A stretch of DNA of 64,000 nucleotides, taken from Anaspis maculata. Lineage: Eukaryota; Arthropoda; Insecta; Coleoptera; Scraptiidae. The position numbers and the translations under genes are program-made. The stretch spans positions 127,847,050 to 127,911,049 of the forward strand of contig OX421961.1 in assembly GCA_949128115.1 (NCBI GenBank), given 5' to 3'. The notes under the pieces are model-generated. The model saw only the letters and a program-made list of their open reading frames with translations, was not told where the DNA came from and made no database searches. Each line of letters begins with the position of its first letter. Position 1 is the first letter of the stretch. Of this stretch, positions 42,640 through 54,390 are shown piece by piece.

Positions 42640-45310
42640 CGGATAATTGACACATAGGGGCTCATCAGGACTGCAAACTACACATGAGGACAAAAGGGAG
42701 CCCGATAGAGCTCCAAAGCCACGGAAAAAACAAAGGGGCTCAGCAGGGCGTCAAACTATATTGAGGACATAAGGAGGCCTAATGAAGCTCTCTATAACAA
42801 TAAAACAAGGCAAGAGGGGGCTCACCGTAGTACTCTAAGAGTCAAGAAAAAACATAAGTGGGATAATTAACCACCTAAACCACACTTGGGGACACAAGGG
42901 GGCTCGATAGGGCTCCGAACATCACATGAAAACACAAAGTGCCTATTTATGCACCAAAAGTCAAGGGAAATGTGAGGGGGCTCAGCAGGGCTTCAAAACA
43001 CGTTAAAGAAACAAGGGGGTCCAATGAAGTTTGCTTGAATTCAGATTGCTGGCTGTGAAAAAGCATGAGGGGGCTAATTGGGGCTCCAAACCACCCTTTC
43101 GGACACAAGGGGGCCGATAGGGCTTCGAATATCATATGGAAGGACAAGGAACTCACTAATACTCCAAAAGACACAGAAAAAAGTGAGAGGGCTCAGCGGG
43201 GTCCCAAAAGAGGTTGAAGAAACAATGGGGGCCCACGAAGGATCACTAGGGCTTCTTACAGCGCAAAAAGGCACAAGGGGGCTCACTAGAATTCTGAAGG
43301 CTACAAAAAAAAAGGGGGCTCATCAGGGTTCCAAACGATACATGAGGACACTAGGTAACCCGATAGAACTCCGTAAGCCACGGAAAAATGCTAGGATGCT
43401 CAGCAGGGCTTCAAAAGACGTTGATGAAACAAGAAGGACCTTAGAGGGCAACTAGGGCAACATGGGGGCTCACTGGAATTCTGAAGCTACGGAAGGAATG
43501 AGGGGGCTCATCAGAGCTCCAAACGAAACATGAGGAAACAAGGGGGCTCGATGGAGCTCCGTGAGCCACGGAAAATGCCATGGGGCTCAGCAGGGCTTCA
43601 AAAGATATTGAAGAAACAAGGGGGCTCTTGGAGGATCACTTGGACCTCTACAACGCAAAAAGGCACAAGGGGGCTCACTGGAATTCTGAAAGCTACGCGA
43701 AGAAGAAGGGGTCTCATCAGGGCTCCAAACGATACATGAGGGCACAAGGGGACCCCATAGAGCTCCGTGAGCCACGGGAAAATGCTATGGGGCTCAGCAG
43801 GATTTTAAAAGACGTTGAAGAGACAATGGGGCCCTAAGAGGGCAACAAGGGGGCTCACTGGAATTCTGAAAGCTACGAAAAGCATTAGGAGGCTCATCAG
43901 GGCTTCAACGATACATTAGGGCACAAGGGGAGCCTGATGGAGCTCCCTGACTCACGGAGAAATGCTAGGGGACTCAGCATGATTTCAAATGATATAGACG
44001 ACACAATGGAGCCCGACGGAGTTCTGTTTAGCAAAAGAAGGCAAAAGGGGCTTACTCTGGGCTTTCTGATACCCTACCGGAAGCCATAAAAAACAAGACG
44101 GGGCTCATTAAAACTACACTTGCAAACACAGGAGGGGGGGGGGCAACAAGGGTCGGAATATTATATGATGACACAAGAGACTTGGGTACTAATGCTCCGA
44201 CCAATAGGGCTCCGAATGACATGACGGCACAAGGGTGCTTAGTGCTCCGAAAGTAACGGAAAATACAAGGGGACTCAGCAGGTCTTCAAATTACATTGAA
44301 GACACAAGAAGAGGGCCCAATGAAGCTCTGGATAACTGAAGATGATGAGAGAAGCCTTAATGAAATTCTAAAAGCTATGAAACACATAACGGCACTTGAG
44401 AACGCAAGGGGGTCCGATAGGAGGCTGAATATCGCATGAAGGCACAAGGGGTTCGCTAATGCTCCGAAATCCTCGGAGAAATAAAAGGGGACCCAACAGA
44501 GCTTCAATCGATGTTGAAGACACAAGGGGGCCTACTGGAGATCTGTATAATAAAATGGGCTTATTGGTACGTATTTTGTCTGGAAGCCTATCAGCTCTGG
44601 GGCTTATCAGAGCTTTGATTACATTTTAAGAAACAAAGGGACCCGGTAGGGCTCCAAATATGACATAATGGTACAACGCTGCTTGCTGCTTCGGAAGTTA
44701 CAGGAAATACAAGGGGGCATAGCAGGGCTTCAAATCACACTGTAGTCCAGTGGGGCTCTTGATAACACAAGTTTGCAAAATGAGGGTTTCTGGAATTCTG
44801 AAAGCCTACTACAAAGGGCTCACTAGTGCTCCGAAAGTCACGGAAAAATGTAAGGGGCCTCAGCAGAGCTCAGAAAAAATATAAGGAAACTCCAGAATAG
44901 GGCTCCGATTATAACATGGAAACACAAAGGTGCTTATTGCTACGAAAGTCACGGAGAAATGCAAGGGGCTCGCCAAAGGCTTTAAACTGCACTAAAGACA
45001 CAAGGAGGTCCAATGGGGGTCTGGATAGCACAAGAACGCAACAGAGGGCTTGCTGGGATTCTGGTAGTCATGAAAAAACCTGAATAGCTAATTAGGTTTC
45101 CAAATAACACTTGCGGACACAAGGGACTCGATAGGGTTCCGAATTAGAGTTCCGGAAGCTCGGTGCACTACTAGAAGTGCGGGTAGTAATGAAAGGGGAC
45201 TCACTAGAGGTTCAAAGACATTGAAAAAACAAGGGTGCCCAAAAGGTTCTTGAATAATACAGTAAGGTATAAGGGCTCATTAGAACTCTAAAAGCAAAAG
45301 AAAACACAAA
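42640..45310 (+). repeat. Large forward satellite array, about 180-205 bp period
   Basis: The phrase GGAATTCTGAA(A)GCTAC recurs at about 43283, 43474, 43680 and 43858, giving a period of 178-206. Each unit holds about five submotifs of roughly 40 bases sharing CACAAGGGGGCTC-type cores, in fixed order: GCTCATCAGGGCTCCAAACG, ACTCCGTGAGCCACGGAAAA, and CTCAGCAGGGCTTCAAAAG. Regularity is best at 42.9-44.0 kb and decays toward 45.3 kb. It is therefore a higher-order satellite built from a short ancestral unit. Long frames here are satellite artefacts. Confidence 0.85.
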
Positions 45311-45345
45311 ACGGGTTAGTAAAACCAAGGCAAAGGACAAAAAAA

Positions 45346-45565
45346 AATTGCGACGAATTGTCCGTGCGACGAACTGTCGGCGACAATTTGTCCGCGACGA
45401 ATTGTCCATGCGACGAATTCTCTGTGCGACGAATTGTCCGTGCGACGAATTGTCCGTGTGACAAATTGTCTGAGCGATGAACTGTCCGTGCGAATTGTAC
45501 GTGCGTCGAATTGTCCGCGACAAATTGTCTGCGACGAATTGTCCACGCGACGAATTGTCCGGTCA
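45346..45565 (+). repeat. Right 16-bp minisatellite array GACGAATTGTCCGTGC
   Basis: About 13 units, some with one or more bases lost. The minus-strand translation reads DNSS/QFVA-type repeats and is not a gene. Confidence 0.85.
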
Positions 45566-45941
45566 CGGATTCAAGTACTATGTCAGCGAACATCTAACTA
45601 GTCATTGTGCCGTGTAGCCAAATGTATGCTTTTTCAGACATTAACTACCAGCTTTCCAGAAATCGGTTACATGTTTGAGATAGCTTCATGTGAAGTGAGG
45701 CGAGATTTCGGGGTGAACCACTTCTTGAGTTGACCTGTTCAGATGAAAACATTCCTTAAAACTGAAATAGCTTGCAGCAACGGCCCTCACCCTAGGTATT
45801 CGACGTGAAAATGTCAGTAGAAGTGAATGCTGTATGTTCCGTTACTAGTGAAAGTCTAAATTAAAATGACCTCAAGGTAACAGTGACCTTGAAGGAGAAT
45901 CGTTTTCAACGACTGGTTAGCAAAAAAAACATGGTTCATAC

Positions 45942-46177
45942 CTTCGCAAAGCGACGCAACTGTCCAGGCACTTGTACTCCCTGAGTGTGTCGCAGACCAT
46001 GATGCGGACCTGATTTTCGGCCTCGCCGAGGGGGTACGAATCCGAAGAAGCCGCCAAACACCTGACGACGTCCTCACGCAAATGCTGGCCCAAAGCCGTC
46101 CGTCCGTCGACGTGCAAAGTTCCGAACGTGTCCCTCAGCTTGGCCTCCCTCAAACTTTTGCACGTCCTGAAAGCCAG
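45942..46177 (-). CDS. Mieap: Mieap (SPATA18)-like protein, internal exon
   Basis: The minus-strand exon lies between acceptor CTCCTTTCCAG (next base C at 46177) and donor GCGAAG|GTATGA. It is 236 bases, starting in phase 0 and ending with two bases of a split codon. It encodes LAFRTCKSLREAKLRDTF, then a variable stretch, then DVVRCLAASSDSYPLGEAE, NQVRIMVCDTLREYKCLDS and CVALRR. The preceding exon ends SKILFSVVV, so the join SVVV-LAFR is uninterrupted, as expected for the Mieap C-terminal domain, where an LFSVVVL-type helix is followed by S-D-S-Y-P-L and a Y-x-C-L-x-S-C segment. GC content and codon use are clearly higher than in the surrounding repeats. Confidence 0.8.
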
Positions 46178-46351
46178 CTGGAAAGGAGAAAGGGTCGCAC
46201 ACTTAGCAACTTACAAAGGGATTACGTGGGCAACAGGAGAGCCGGGCATGCCGCCGCCGCCGCCACTCGCCCTCCTGCCATTGTTGTTGCATCTTATTTG
46301 CTTCGCGCAACGTCCTAAATCAAGTTAAATAAGGAACCCGCAACAACTTAC

Positions 46352-46484
46352 GACTACAACGGAGAACAGGATTTTCGACTTGAGCTGTGTGGCGTGGGTC
46401 AGTTCCGGCAGGGAGTCGAGGGCTTCCAGGGCGCGGGGCCGGCTCTGGCAGTACAGGGCCCCGTATCGACCGAGCGCGTCCTTC
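46352..46484 (-). CDS. Mieap: Mieap (SPATA18)-like protein, upstream internal exon
   Basis: The minus-strand exon lies between acceptor TGCTTGTTGCAG and donor GTC|GTAAGT. It is 133 bases: one base finishing a codon, then 44 codons reading KDALGRYGALYCQSRPRAL, EALDSLPELTHATQLKSK and ILFSVVV. It joins in phase to the exon at 45942-46177 across a 174-base intron. Further 5' exons, including the coiled-coil region usual for the family, were not found in this window, either because they lie beyond it or are too short to recognise here. The direct upstream neighbour is a Gypsy remnant on the same strand. Confidence 0.78.
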
Positions 46485-47309
46485 CTGCAACAAGCATCAC
46501 AACAACACAGCGTTAGAAGAATGCCGCAAAAACCGAACATAGAACATAGGTAGGACAACGTATATCGCAAAGACGGGGAATTCAGAGAATTCTGTGTCCC
46601 AGAGGACAGGAGGAAATAACATAAACTCGCGTATTGTCTACTTAAGGAATCCATCTGGATGGGGGAGGAGTGGTGGAGACCGAAGAATCGGACTCTAAAT
46701 CGGAGATAATAGGACACGCCGGATGTTATTAAATTTCCAGGCTTTGCTTATGGAAAGATGTGTTTTTATTGCCAAGGCAAGAGGGTTCGGCAAGGGAAGA
46801 ACAAACAGCCATTAAGGGCGTTCACTCGCTATCTGCCCGTGTGGGAGGGTTATTGCGCCCGGGACTCTTCTTACGTAATGAGCTTTTTAAATTCATTGGA
46901 AATTTATAAGCATTTCGTCGGATAACGTGCCGAATTTTCATTGAAATGTAAGCGGGCAGAATGAAATGGATTACGAAATTATTCGGCCACTTACCTACAC
47001 GACATTAGCCTGCTTGCGTCAGACAGATCTGTCTTTGAAGTACGAAAGCGTGCGGGAAAAGGGACACGGCGCCATTTTTCTTTTGGGAAAATTTCTAACG
47101 TTCTAAAATTCATTGGCTAAGTTAACACCAGCATAATTCATGTTTCCATTATTAGAACTGCTATGACTGACATGTCAAGCAAATAGGTTCATTATACAGG
47201 TGGTCTGACTTCAACCTTATTCATTTCAAGGGTGGACAGACCATCAAAAATGTATAAGGCTTTGGGGAAACGATGAACGTTGCTTAAATAAAACACAGCA
47301 ACTTTTCAT
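46485..47309. other. Probable intron sequence, no gene seen
   Basis: Sequence upstream of the recognised exons on the gene's strand. It holds no repeat of the families described here and no domain. Confidence 0.4.
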
Positions 47310-48125
47310 TCACTGATTTTCAAAAAATTGTGTCGCGTCAACTGACAATGAAAGACCAAATAACTTTGGACGTTCGGTGATGACGCTGTACCATGTTGGA
47401 TTGAGGGTGATGCATGGCGATGTACGAGGCACCGATGCCGTATCGCGGACATACGCCTCGATGTTCTGTCGCATGTCCAGTAAGTAGAACATCGATGATG
47501 ATTGATTGATGCTCGTTGATGCAGTACAGTGTTCGAAACATCCCACCGTGACCTGCTAACATATCCACGTGTTTTGCAGACAGAATGCCCTCCCGCCCCT
47601 CCCTAGGCACTACCATCCGCCAAGCCCTCGCACAGCCAGTCTCGGGTGATGGCTTCCAGCAGTTCTTCGGCAAGCACTCCCCCGTAGCCTCCATTACGCC
47701 AATTGTAACGAGTCCTCCCGAACTCGAGGCCCTGACTGTCTACAATGTACCCGAGTTACCTGAATTCAGTAAGGTATGGATGGCACCTTTCTTGACTCAA
47801 CAACAGGCCAGCCTTCTCCAAGCGGCAGGATGCCTCTGATGCTTCTCGAAAGTATCAGTCATGATGACGATGTCGGTGAGGTAGACGAAAACGTAAGGTC
47901 TACCCCGAGAACGCAATTCATTAGTCATTGTCAAGTTGCCGGTGCGTTGTGCGGGCCAAACGGCATACATCCAAACTGAAACAGCCCCGACTTGGGACGG
48001 TTAACGCAGTAACCAGACGGAACTCTTCCTTAACCGGCACTTGCCAATAGGTGCTCTTTATGTCGAGTGATGACAAGTATTTGGCGCTACCGAGCCGATC
48101 CAAAATTTCAGACTCTCCATCTCGC
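47310..48125 (-). pseudogene. Ty3/Gypsy pol remnant with RT and integrase pieces
   Basis: On the minus strand, 48103 downward reads MDRLGSAKYLSSLDIKSTYW, an RT palm motif, then a broken YLTDIVIMTDTFEKH for the YLDD box. After a deletion of the RNase H region come VVPREGREGILSAKHVDM, LAGHGGMFRTLY and PQSNMVQRHHRTSK, matching the integrase zinc-binding and catalytic ends. Several frames are needed, so it is dead. It differs from both Gypsy elements above. Plus-strand frames over the same bases (47585-47839) are shadows. Confidence 0.8.
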
Positions 48126-48129
48126 TAGG

Positions 48130-48240
48130 ATCCTTCGTGGATAGATAGATAGATAGATAGATTTTATTTCATATTGGACATACAAATGTTCGTACGTATT
48201 GTATACGTCATAAAAAAGTTTCATTACTAACCAAAAGTAC
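48130..48240 (-). repeat. GATA microsatellite with LINE-like tail
   Basis: Seven or so GATA units at 48137-48164 followed by TTTTATTTCATATTGGAC. The configuration resembles the tail of the LINE at 15.1 kb and may be a very short LINE 3' fragment. Confidence 0.5.
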
Positions 48241-48252
48241 AATTGAAACATG

Positions 48253-49843
48253 TACCGGGTGGGCCATGAAAAACCGTGCTCTGATTTTTTTTTTTCTAAA
48301 ATTTTTATTCTTTCACCGATTTCATTGAACTTTTCAGCATTGGATAGCCAATTGAATAGGCTATCATTTTTGTATTACAAAATGGCCGACATACCAAAAT
48401 TCAAGATGGCAGAAACATTTGAAAATAGGCCTTCTTTTGTTCTCATTGCTTTTCATTGAAAGTTACCAGAAAGTCAAAACCAATAATGTATCATAAAGAA
48501 TTAGACCTTCCTTGTCAATTGGAGACCACAACCAATAAAATCGGGTTATCTGCTGAGGAGCTATTGCGAGTTGAAGCGAAGCCTACTTCCCGTTTTTTTC
48601 ATTTCCTCATAATTGATCCAAATTTAGGTATCCTGCTCGCCAATCCGCCATATGCTCATTTCTCAACCGATTTTCTCAAATTTGGTATCAGTGGCTAGTC
48701 AATTGGACAGGCTACCTTAAAAATATAACAAAATGACAGACCTGTCAAAATCCAAGATGGCGGAAGCAATTGAAAATAAAATTTCTTTTGTCCTTATTGC
48801 TTTTTAATAAAAATGAGCGGAAAGTCAAAACCAATAATTATTATGAAATAATAGATCTTCCTTGACAATTCAAGACAGCAACCAATTAAATCGGTTCATC
48901 TGATGAGGAGCTACGGCCAGTTGAAGCGAAGTCTACTTTCCGTTTTTCTATTCCAACAAGGACGAATAAGGGCCATTTTCAATAGTTTCCGTCATCTTGA
49001 ATTTTGACATGTTGGCCATTTTCTTACATGTAAATGGCAGCCTGCCCAATTGGCTAGCCACTGAAGACAAATTTGAAAAAATCGGTTGAACAATAAGGAT
49101 ATGGCGGGCAGGATTCCTAAATTTGTGTCATTTATGCGGGAATGAAGGAACCGATAGGTAGGCTTCGCTTCAACTCGCCGTAGCTCCTCAGCAGATGACC
49201 CGATTTGATTGGTTGCGGTCTTGGATTGTCCAGGAAGGTCTATTAGTTCATAATAATTATTGGTTTTGATTTTCGGATAATTTTTATTGAAAAGGAATGA
49301 GAACAAAAGAAATTCAATTTTCAATTGCTTCCGCCATCTTGGATTTAGACATGTACGTTATTCTCTCATATGAAAAAGATAGCCCGTCCAATTGGCTAGC
49401 CATTGATACCAAATTTGAGAAAATCGGTTGAGAAATGAGCAAATGGCGGATTAGCGGACAGGATACCTAAATTTGGATCAATTATGCGGAAATGAAAAAA
49501 ACTGAAAGTAGGCTTCGCTTCAACTCCCAATAGCTCCTCAGCCGATGACTTGATTTTACTGGTTGTGGTTTTGAATTGACAAGAAAAGGTTTATTCCTTC
49601 ATATACATTATTGGTTATTATAACTTTCTGGAAACTTTCAATAAAAAGCAACGAGAACAAATGAAGGCCTATTTTCAATTATTTCTGCAATCTTGGATTT
49701 TGATATTTTGGCCATTTTTATATAAGGAAATGATAGCCTATTCAATTGGCTAGCCAATGTTAAAAAGTTTGATAAAATCGGTGGCGAAATAAAAATTTTA
49801 GAAGGAAAAATTCCGAGCATGGTTTTTTATGGCCCACCCGGTA
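48253..49843. mobile_element. Composite fold-back, GGGTGGGCC family, 1.59 kb
   Basis: TACCGGGTGGGCCATGAAAA at the left is mirrored by TTTTTATGGCCCACCCGGTA at the right. Two direct modules in the left half (from 48253 and about 48640) and two inverted ones in the right half share phrases such as AAGATGGCGGAAGCAATTG, GAGGAGCTA and GTTGAAGCGAAG. Same organisation as 33611-35422 but clearly diverged from it. Confidence 0.85.
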
Positions 49844-52030
49844 GATAACAATAAATTTTGTGTCTAATTTCAATCCGTTCCTTGCTACTCGTCGGGGAAT
49901 TTCTGGAGTGACACAACCGACTTTTACAATGATTTTATGAAGAAAGTGATCGTCTTGGAATAAAATTCAAGCAAGGACCCTATTGGCGCTTCGGAGTCAG
50001 CCAGAATGTTCCCGAAGCCCATGGAATTTTCTAGAGCCTCCGGTATCTGCTCGAACGGAGCTGGAATATTCTTGTACAGCCGACGCGAGTTAATAAAAGC
50101 GGCATGGCCAGCAAGCAGATTAGATTCACTGCGGCAGGCCAAATTCAAATTCGCAGCGAAAGTGTACACATCCTCGGGTTTGAGCAGAGCGATATTTAAA
50201 TGCGACAATTTATTTTACGTTTGAACGTTTGCCTCTGAATTATTGAAGCGCCCAACGCAAATTCGTAACAGTCGACACTGCACTTTGCGTGGATTGGTAT
50301 TTTAGGTGCGTTGTGTACAATCATTTTGATTGACGGGCAGCTTCACAAGAATTTAAAAACGGGAGCCGCCTTCGAAATAATTCCTGTCATTTATTACCCT
50401 CTCAAAGATCGCGTAAATGCTGCCGGGTGCTGATCTCGTCCTGACTGCAAGGACTTATCTCGGCAAGCAGGTGGTTCTTCACTCCCGAATTAATTCCTCT
50501 CTCCTTCCGTTTAATCCCCGTAATACTGACACGTCATTTGTCAGAGGACTCAGAGGTGTATAGCGCAAATCTAAATTGGAGGGGTGGAAATGCATGCAGG
50601 ACACAACGGCCGGGCATAGTATCGCTTTAATTGCATCATGTCACGCAATTAAATTGCCTTTTGAGCCCGTTTACCGGCATTTAGACGTACCTGATGTAAT
50701 TTTTCACTCACGTCGACAATGCTTTGTACGTACATCTGCGATTCCCAGACATATCAATTCATCAAGCCAAGCGGAAGCTCCATTACAACCCATCGCCGGA
50801 AAAACCCCAACAGCCCTTTTATCGCCCGAAACAAATATTCTTGTGTTCTTAAGTCACTGGGGAATGTGTTTAATTCCAATCGTTCGGTCTACTACTGGTG
50901 CAATGCTGGCGCTTTTAGAATTGCGCAAGCGGCAGAGCCTTGTTGAGCTGAACTGCGTGCCTTATTAACATTTTCATGATCACAAAATCAACCCACTTGG
51001 TTATCAGATATATTCCATCTATGTGTTTTCCTCGATTATATTTTTATTTGTGGGAATTCTCTCGCGAGTTGTACCGGAAACTGTATTTGAAAGAAAATAA
51101 CGGAATGGCTTCAGCTCAAGTGGAGACACGTAGCTTTTTCGCATACATTTATACACATTTCGAAAAGTTACTCACAGATTTATACAGCCGGAAGGCAGAA
51201 GCGGGTAATGAAAGTTATTCTTTCCGCATGTATCACGCCCCAATGCCACGGAGTATGATTGCGTTAGGTACACGAGATACTTTTACGAGGCCAAATGGAT
51301 CTTGTGCAATTTCCGCCAGGGTTGTTTCGGAGGAACAACCGGCCCGGCTCTCTGATGGCATCATCAGGATGACTTTATTAATATTCCAGGAAGCCGGCGC
51401 TGTCGGGTCCCGTATTTCCTGGAAGAGCGCAAATAATGAAGATGCACACTATTTTCGTGCGCCATCCTTGAAATCCCGGCTGTTACAATTCAGGTCAATT
51501 TGAAATATCCATTTTAGAATTTTCATCCCAGCCACTTTGGTGCCATTACTGCTATAGGTACTTGTCGAGCATAAATTGAAGTTTTTCTCTCTGCCGAGCT
51601 TGTGCCAACCTACCTGAGCTCGTTGTTTTCATGCAAATTCCGTCGTTCGTTATTGTGTGTGTACCGCGGCTTTTAATTTTGCTTCATTTTACGGCCAAAA
51701 ATAAAAGAAATTGCTGCATTAAATGTGAAATTACACCTATACTAGAGTTTATAACTCAGAGCGTCTGCGTGTTCTGTTTTATGGAAGGAAATTATGCTCT
51801 CTACCTAACCGAATTTTTATTCTACAAAGAAAACATATCCTACGCTCCTTGAATAAGTATAAGCTTTGACGTTTTTAATTCCAAGCTAATGGACCTATTT
51901 CTTTTTCACGCCCCTTTTGCCTCCTATCGCCGCTCATTGGCTAGATTTGCCTCACAATCTCCCGTAGCAACTCTGTCAGTGCCACTGACTTTCTCCTTGT
52001 CATTACCCCCGACAACGATATGTTACAATT
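49844..52030. other. Unassigned, probably single-copy sequence
   Basis: No repeat family of the window is evident. Open frames of 94, 130 and 175 codons (49924-50208 minus, 50576-50968 plus, 50976-51503 plus) lack recognisable domains and convincing splice contexts. Since the Mieap-like gene runs on the minus strand from 46484 upward, part may be its introns. Confidence 0.35.
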
Positions 52031-52139
52031 TGTCATCAGTTGTCAGTAGAACAGAACCAAAAGTCTTGCCACGCTGCAACCTGCAACCTACAGACTCGAC
52101 AACGCTTTACTTCTTTACAAAAGTGTAGTGTAAGCATCA

Positions 52140-52625
52140 AATGAAGGGGAACCAGCGTGATAAGGGGATGAAGTATAGTGTGAAAGGATATTTTGAAGAC
52201 GTACTTGTGAATAACCTGGAGGTAAAAGCGGAGTGCTACAGGAGCCAGAAAAAGAAACAAGCTTCTCAAGAAAATGTCCGGAACAGCATTTGTTTTCAGC
52301 GTCATCTTTGTACCTATCACTGGATGAATAGAAATCTTCCACTCTGAAGTGCCGTGAGCACACCAAAACTGAAGCAAAATATTGAGGTTTTGTTGTGAAG
52401 TTGTAGTGGGTAATCGCCAAATAGGAAGGTGAGATAGCATTCCCAGCACTTTGAACGGTAATTTGGGTGACCCCGCTTTTGGCTTTGTGCAACTTGTAAA
52501 ACAGCTGAAATTGTTTCGTTCGCCTTCAAATTCTTCCTGGTGCCGGTGTCTTCCAGTGGCGGCCATCCATTTATTTCGCTTATTTTCGTCGGCAGGAAAA
52601 CCGTAGAACGAAACATTTGAGGGAA
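52140..52625 (-). pseudogene. Decayed THAP-type zinc-finger sequence
   Basis: On the minus strand near 52600 the frame reads YGFPADENKRNKWMAATGR, which matches the THAP core pattern F-P-x(5)-R-x(2)-W-x(2)-A. Near 52360 another frame reads VCSRHFRVEDFYSSSDRY, the C-x-x-H-F-x(3)-D-F motif that completes the finger. Between them about 200 bases, more than a THAP domain needs, and a frame change intervene; the first cysteines and the start are lost. THAP domains occur in DNA-binding host proteins and in P-element-type transposases, and I cannot tell which this was. The pattern is seen, the identity is inferred. Confidence 0.5.
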
Positions 52626-54390
52626 ATATTCCCTTGGACTAGTGCGGACAACTTTTCGCACAATATACGAGCATTTTTCGAATTATTCGATCAGTGTAGC
52701 GACACGACACAGGTTGCAGTCATAAGTGACAGTGACAATTCTAATTCATTGTGACAGTATCGCCTTCTTCGAATTTCGCGCCTAATAATTGAAGTCCTTC
52801 AATTGGCCAGGGGTGTGGCTTAAAATTGTTCATCCTTGTCTGAACGTCTCTGTTCCCCATAAGAAATAGGTCTATTGTGTCCCATAAACTTCCGCTATTG
52901 TTACCTGTTGCAAAAAAAAAAACACCCTAAGGAAACGTCTTGAAAGGAAAAAATTACGCACATGTGGAATCTTTTATCTCCAGAAGCCCCCGGCCATCTC
53001 CCCATCTATCTCTCTTTTTCTCTCTCGCTCTTTCCCAAGACGGAAAAATTCGCGGCAGCAATTTGTCAGCAGTGTCTATTTTATCCGGTAGAGGCACTGC
53101 AGACGATATCAAGAATAATTCACCAGCCAACCCCCTCTCGTATCGTCGCCATTAAGTACCTGCGATTTATTTTTGTTTTCTTGCTTCTAGTGGCCCTCTC
53201 AATTCTTCACTTCCTGCAGTCAGTCCCATTCGTTCTTCTGCGGAGAGGGGGGATTAAAAGTCCCCTGTGCTTGAAAAATTGCCTTGTATTGTATCTGAAA
53301 ATTGGGAACACATCCTGACACATTCACACATTTTTCACGCACCACGTCTTTGTAGGAAATTGTCGTCTTGCGGTTGCATCTTTATATAACAATTGGCTGA
53401 CACCGGCTCTCAGCGCTATAGTTTCTAATAATAATTGCTAGAAAAAATTTCAGCCACCACCAGATGGCGTTTTTTAAATGTCAAAATAATTGGGGAAACG
53501 TATCAATTTGACGTTTCTCTCGATGTTGACGTTTCGGGTAACCTTAAAGCATAAAGTTCTGTGTCAAAATATTATTGAAATACGAAAAGTGCAAGCGGTA
53601 TCGTTGCCCAAGTGAGTGGCCGAAGAAGACCAATAACGGATGGCGAATCCCATTTTCAAGCTGGGCGTGTCATATTATGCCAGTTGAAAACTTTCAGGCT
53701 TTCAGCTGATTAGAAGTGTTTGCTTTGGTTTTGACAGCTCATTTTCTGACATCCACCACCTCACGAGCTTAATTCATGTCTACAAGGTAAGCTTGACCAG
53801 CTGCGTGAACCTGCATGGGACCCAACTTCTGGCATTAATGATGGCGACCGGTGCTGTGATACGTTCAAGTACTCTTTTAGTGCTCTTTGCGGTAAATGCC
53901 CGGTGTATGCTGAATTGCTGAACAGTGATGGTTTGACAAGTGTCAATCAGTCATCAAACGTCAACCACTGACGTAAAGAATATAGAGGGTAACGGATGAA
54001 AAGTGACGCTCAACTGAAAATAAACTCTAGTGTTGTCTCACTGGTGTGCATTTTTTGTTTTCTTCTATTTTAGGCGTTATTTATTATGTAAGGCGCATGC
54101 ACTTTTGTTTGACAGATGACAGCCAAAAACTAATGGGCTCATTCGATGGTGAAACGGTGAAACCATGTCTGTGTACCAGGACACTATCTGGTTTGGGCGA
54201 ATTTTGGGCCCGGCGCAATAGGTTTTTCTCAAATTGTGGTCGAATAGCTGCTGTATTTGCTTTTATCAAATCGAAATGTTCCTAAGGTAGTGATTTTGAA
54301 CATTTATGCATGATTTTTTACTCTCCGGTTGTTTTCGAAGTAATTAATTTCAAAAAGAGAAAAAGCTCATAGAGTAGTCGGAATACTAGA
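52626..54390. other. Unassigned sequence
   Basis: No gene recognised. The part 54160-54375 (CTGGTTTGGGCGAATTTTGG, then TTTTTTACTCTCCGGTTGTT) is a diverged copy of 57735-57850, on the other side of the zinc-finger palindrome, so the two flanks are related. Confidence 0.45.

Larger units (their letters stand above)
42289..45745. mobile_element. Degenerate inverted-repeat element carrying satellite DNA
   Basis: ACAGGTCATC...AGTGGTTCACCC at 42289-42320 is mirrored by GGGTGAACCACTTCTTGAGT and TGACCTGT at 45712-45741. Further inside, a weaker match (GTGTTCACTGACGTGATGC against its reverse near 45580) continues, then copies of a 16-bp minisatellite stand in opposite orientation at both sides. The interior (42640-45310) is pure satellite. 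The arms are about 300 bases and diverged. It lies in the last intron of the Mieap-like gene. Confidence 0.6.
40556..45941 (-). other. Last intron of the Mieap-like gene, about 5.4 kb
   Basis: Bounded by donor GTATGA after GCGAAG and acceptor TTGCAG. It holds unassigned sequence (40556-42288), including an 86-codon plus-strand frame at 40972-41232 without known domain and a TCTA microsatellite near 41815-41836. The rest is the satellite-bearing inverted element 42289-45745. Compare the preceding intron of only 174 bases. Confidence 0.75.

Noticed and set aside
43078..43837. Open frames of 69-125 codons in the 43-kb region
   Set aside because: They follow the satellite unit and repeat with it; there is no start context, domain or splice support.
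45212..45593. Three overlapping minus-strand frames rich in R-T-D-N-S-S
   Set aside because: They are translations of the 16-bp GACGAATTGTCCGTGC array in different frames.
47585..47839. Plus-strand frame of 84 codons
   Set aside because: It is the shadow of the minus-strand Gypsy integrase remnant.
50976..51503. 175-codon plus-strand frame
   Set aside because: No domain recognised; opposite strand to the Mieap-like gene and without splice support.
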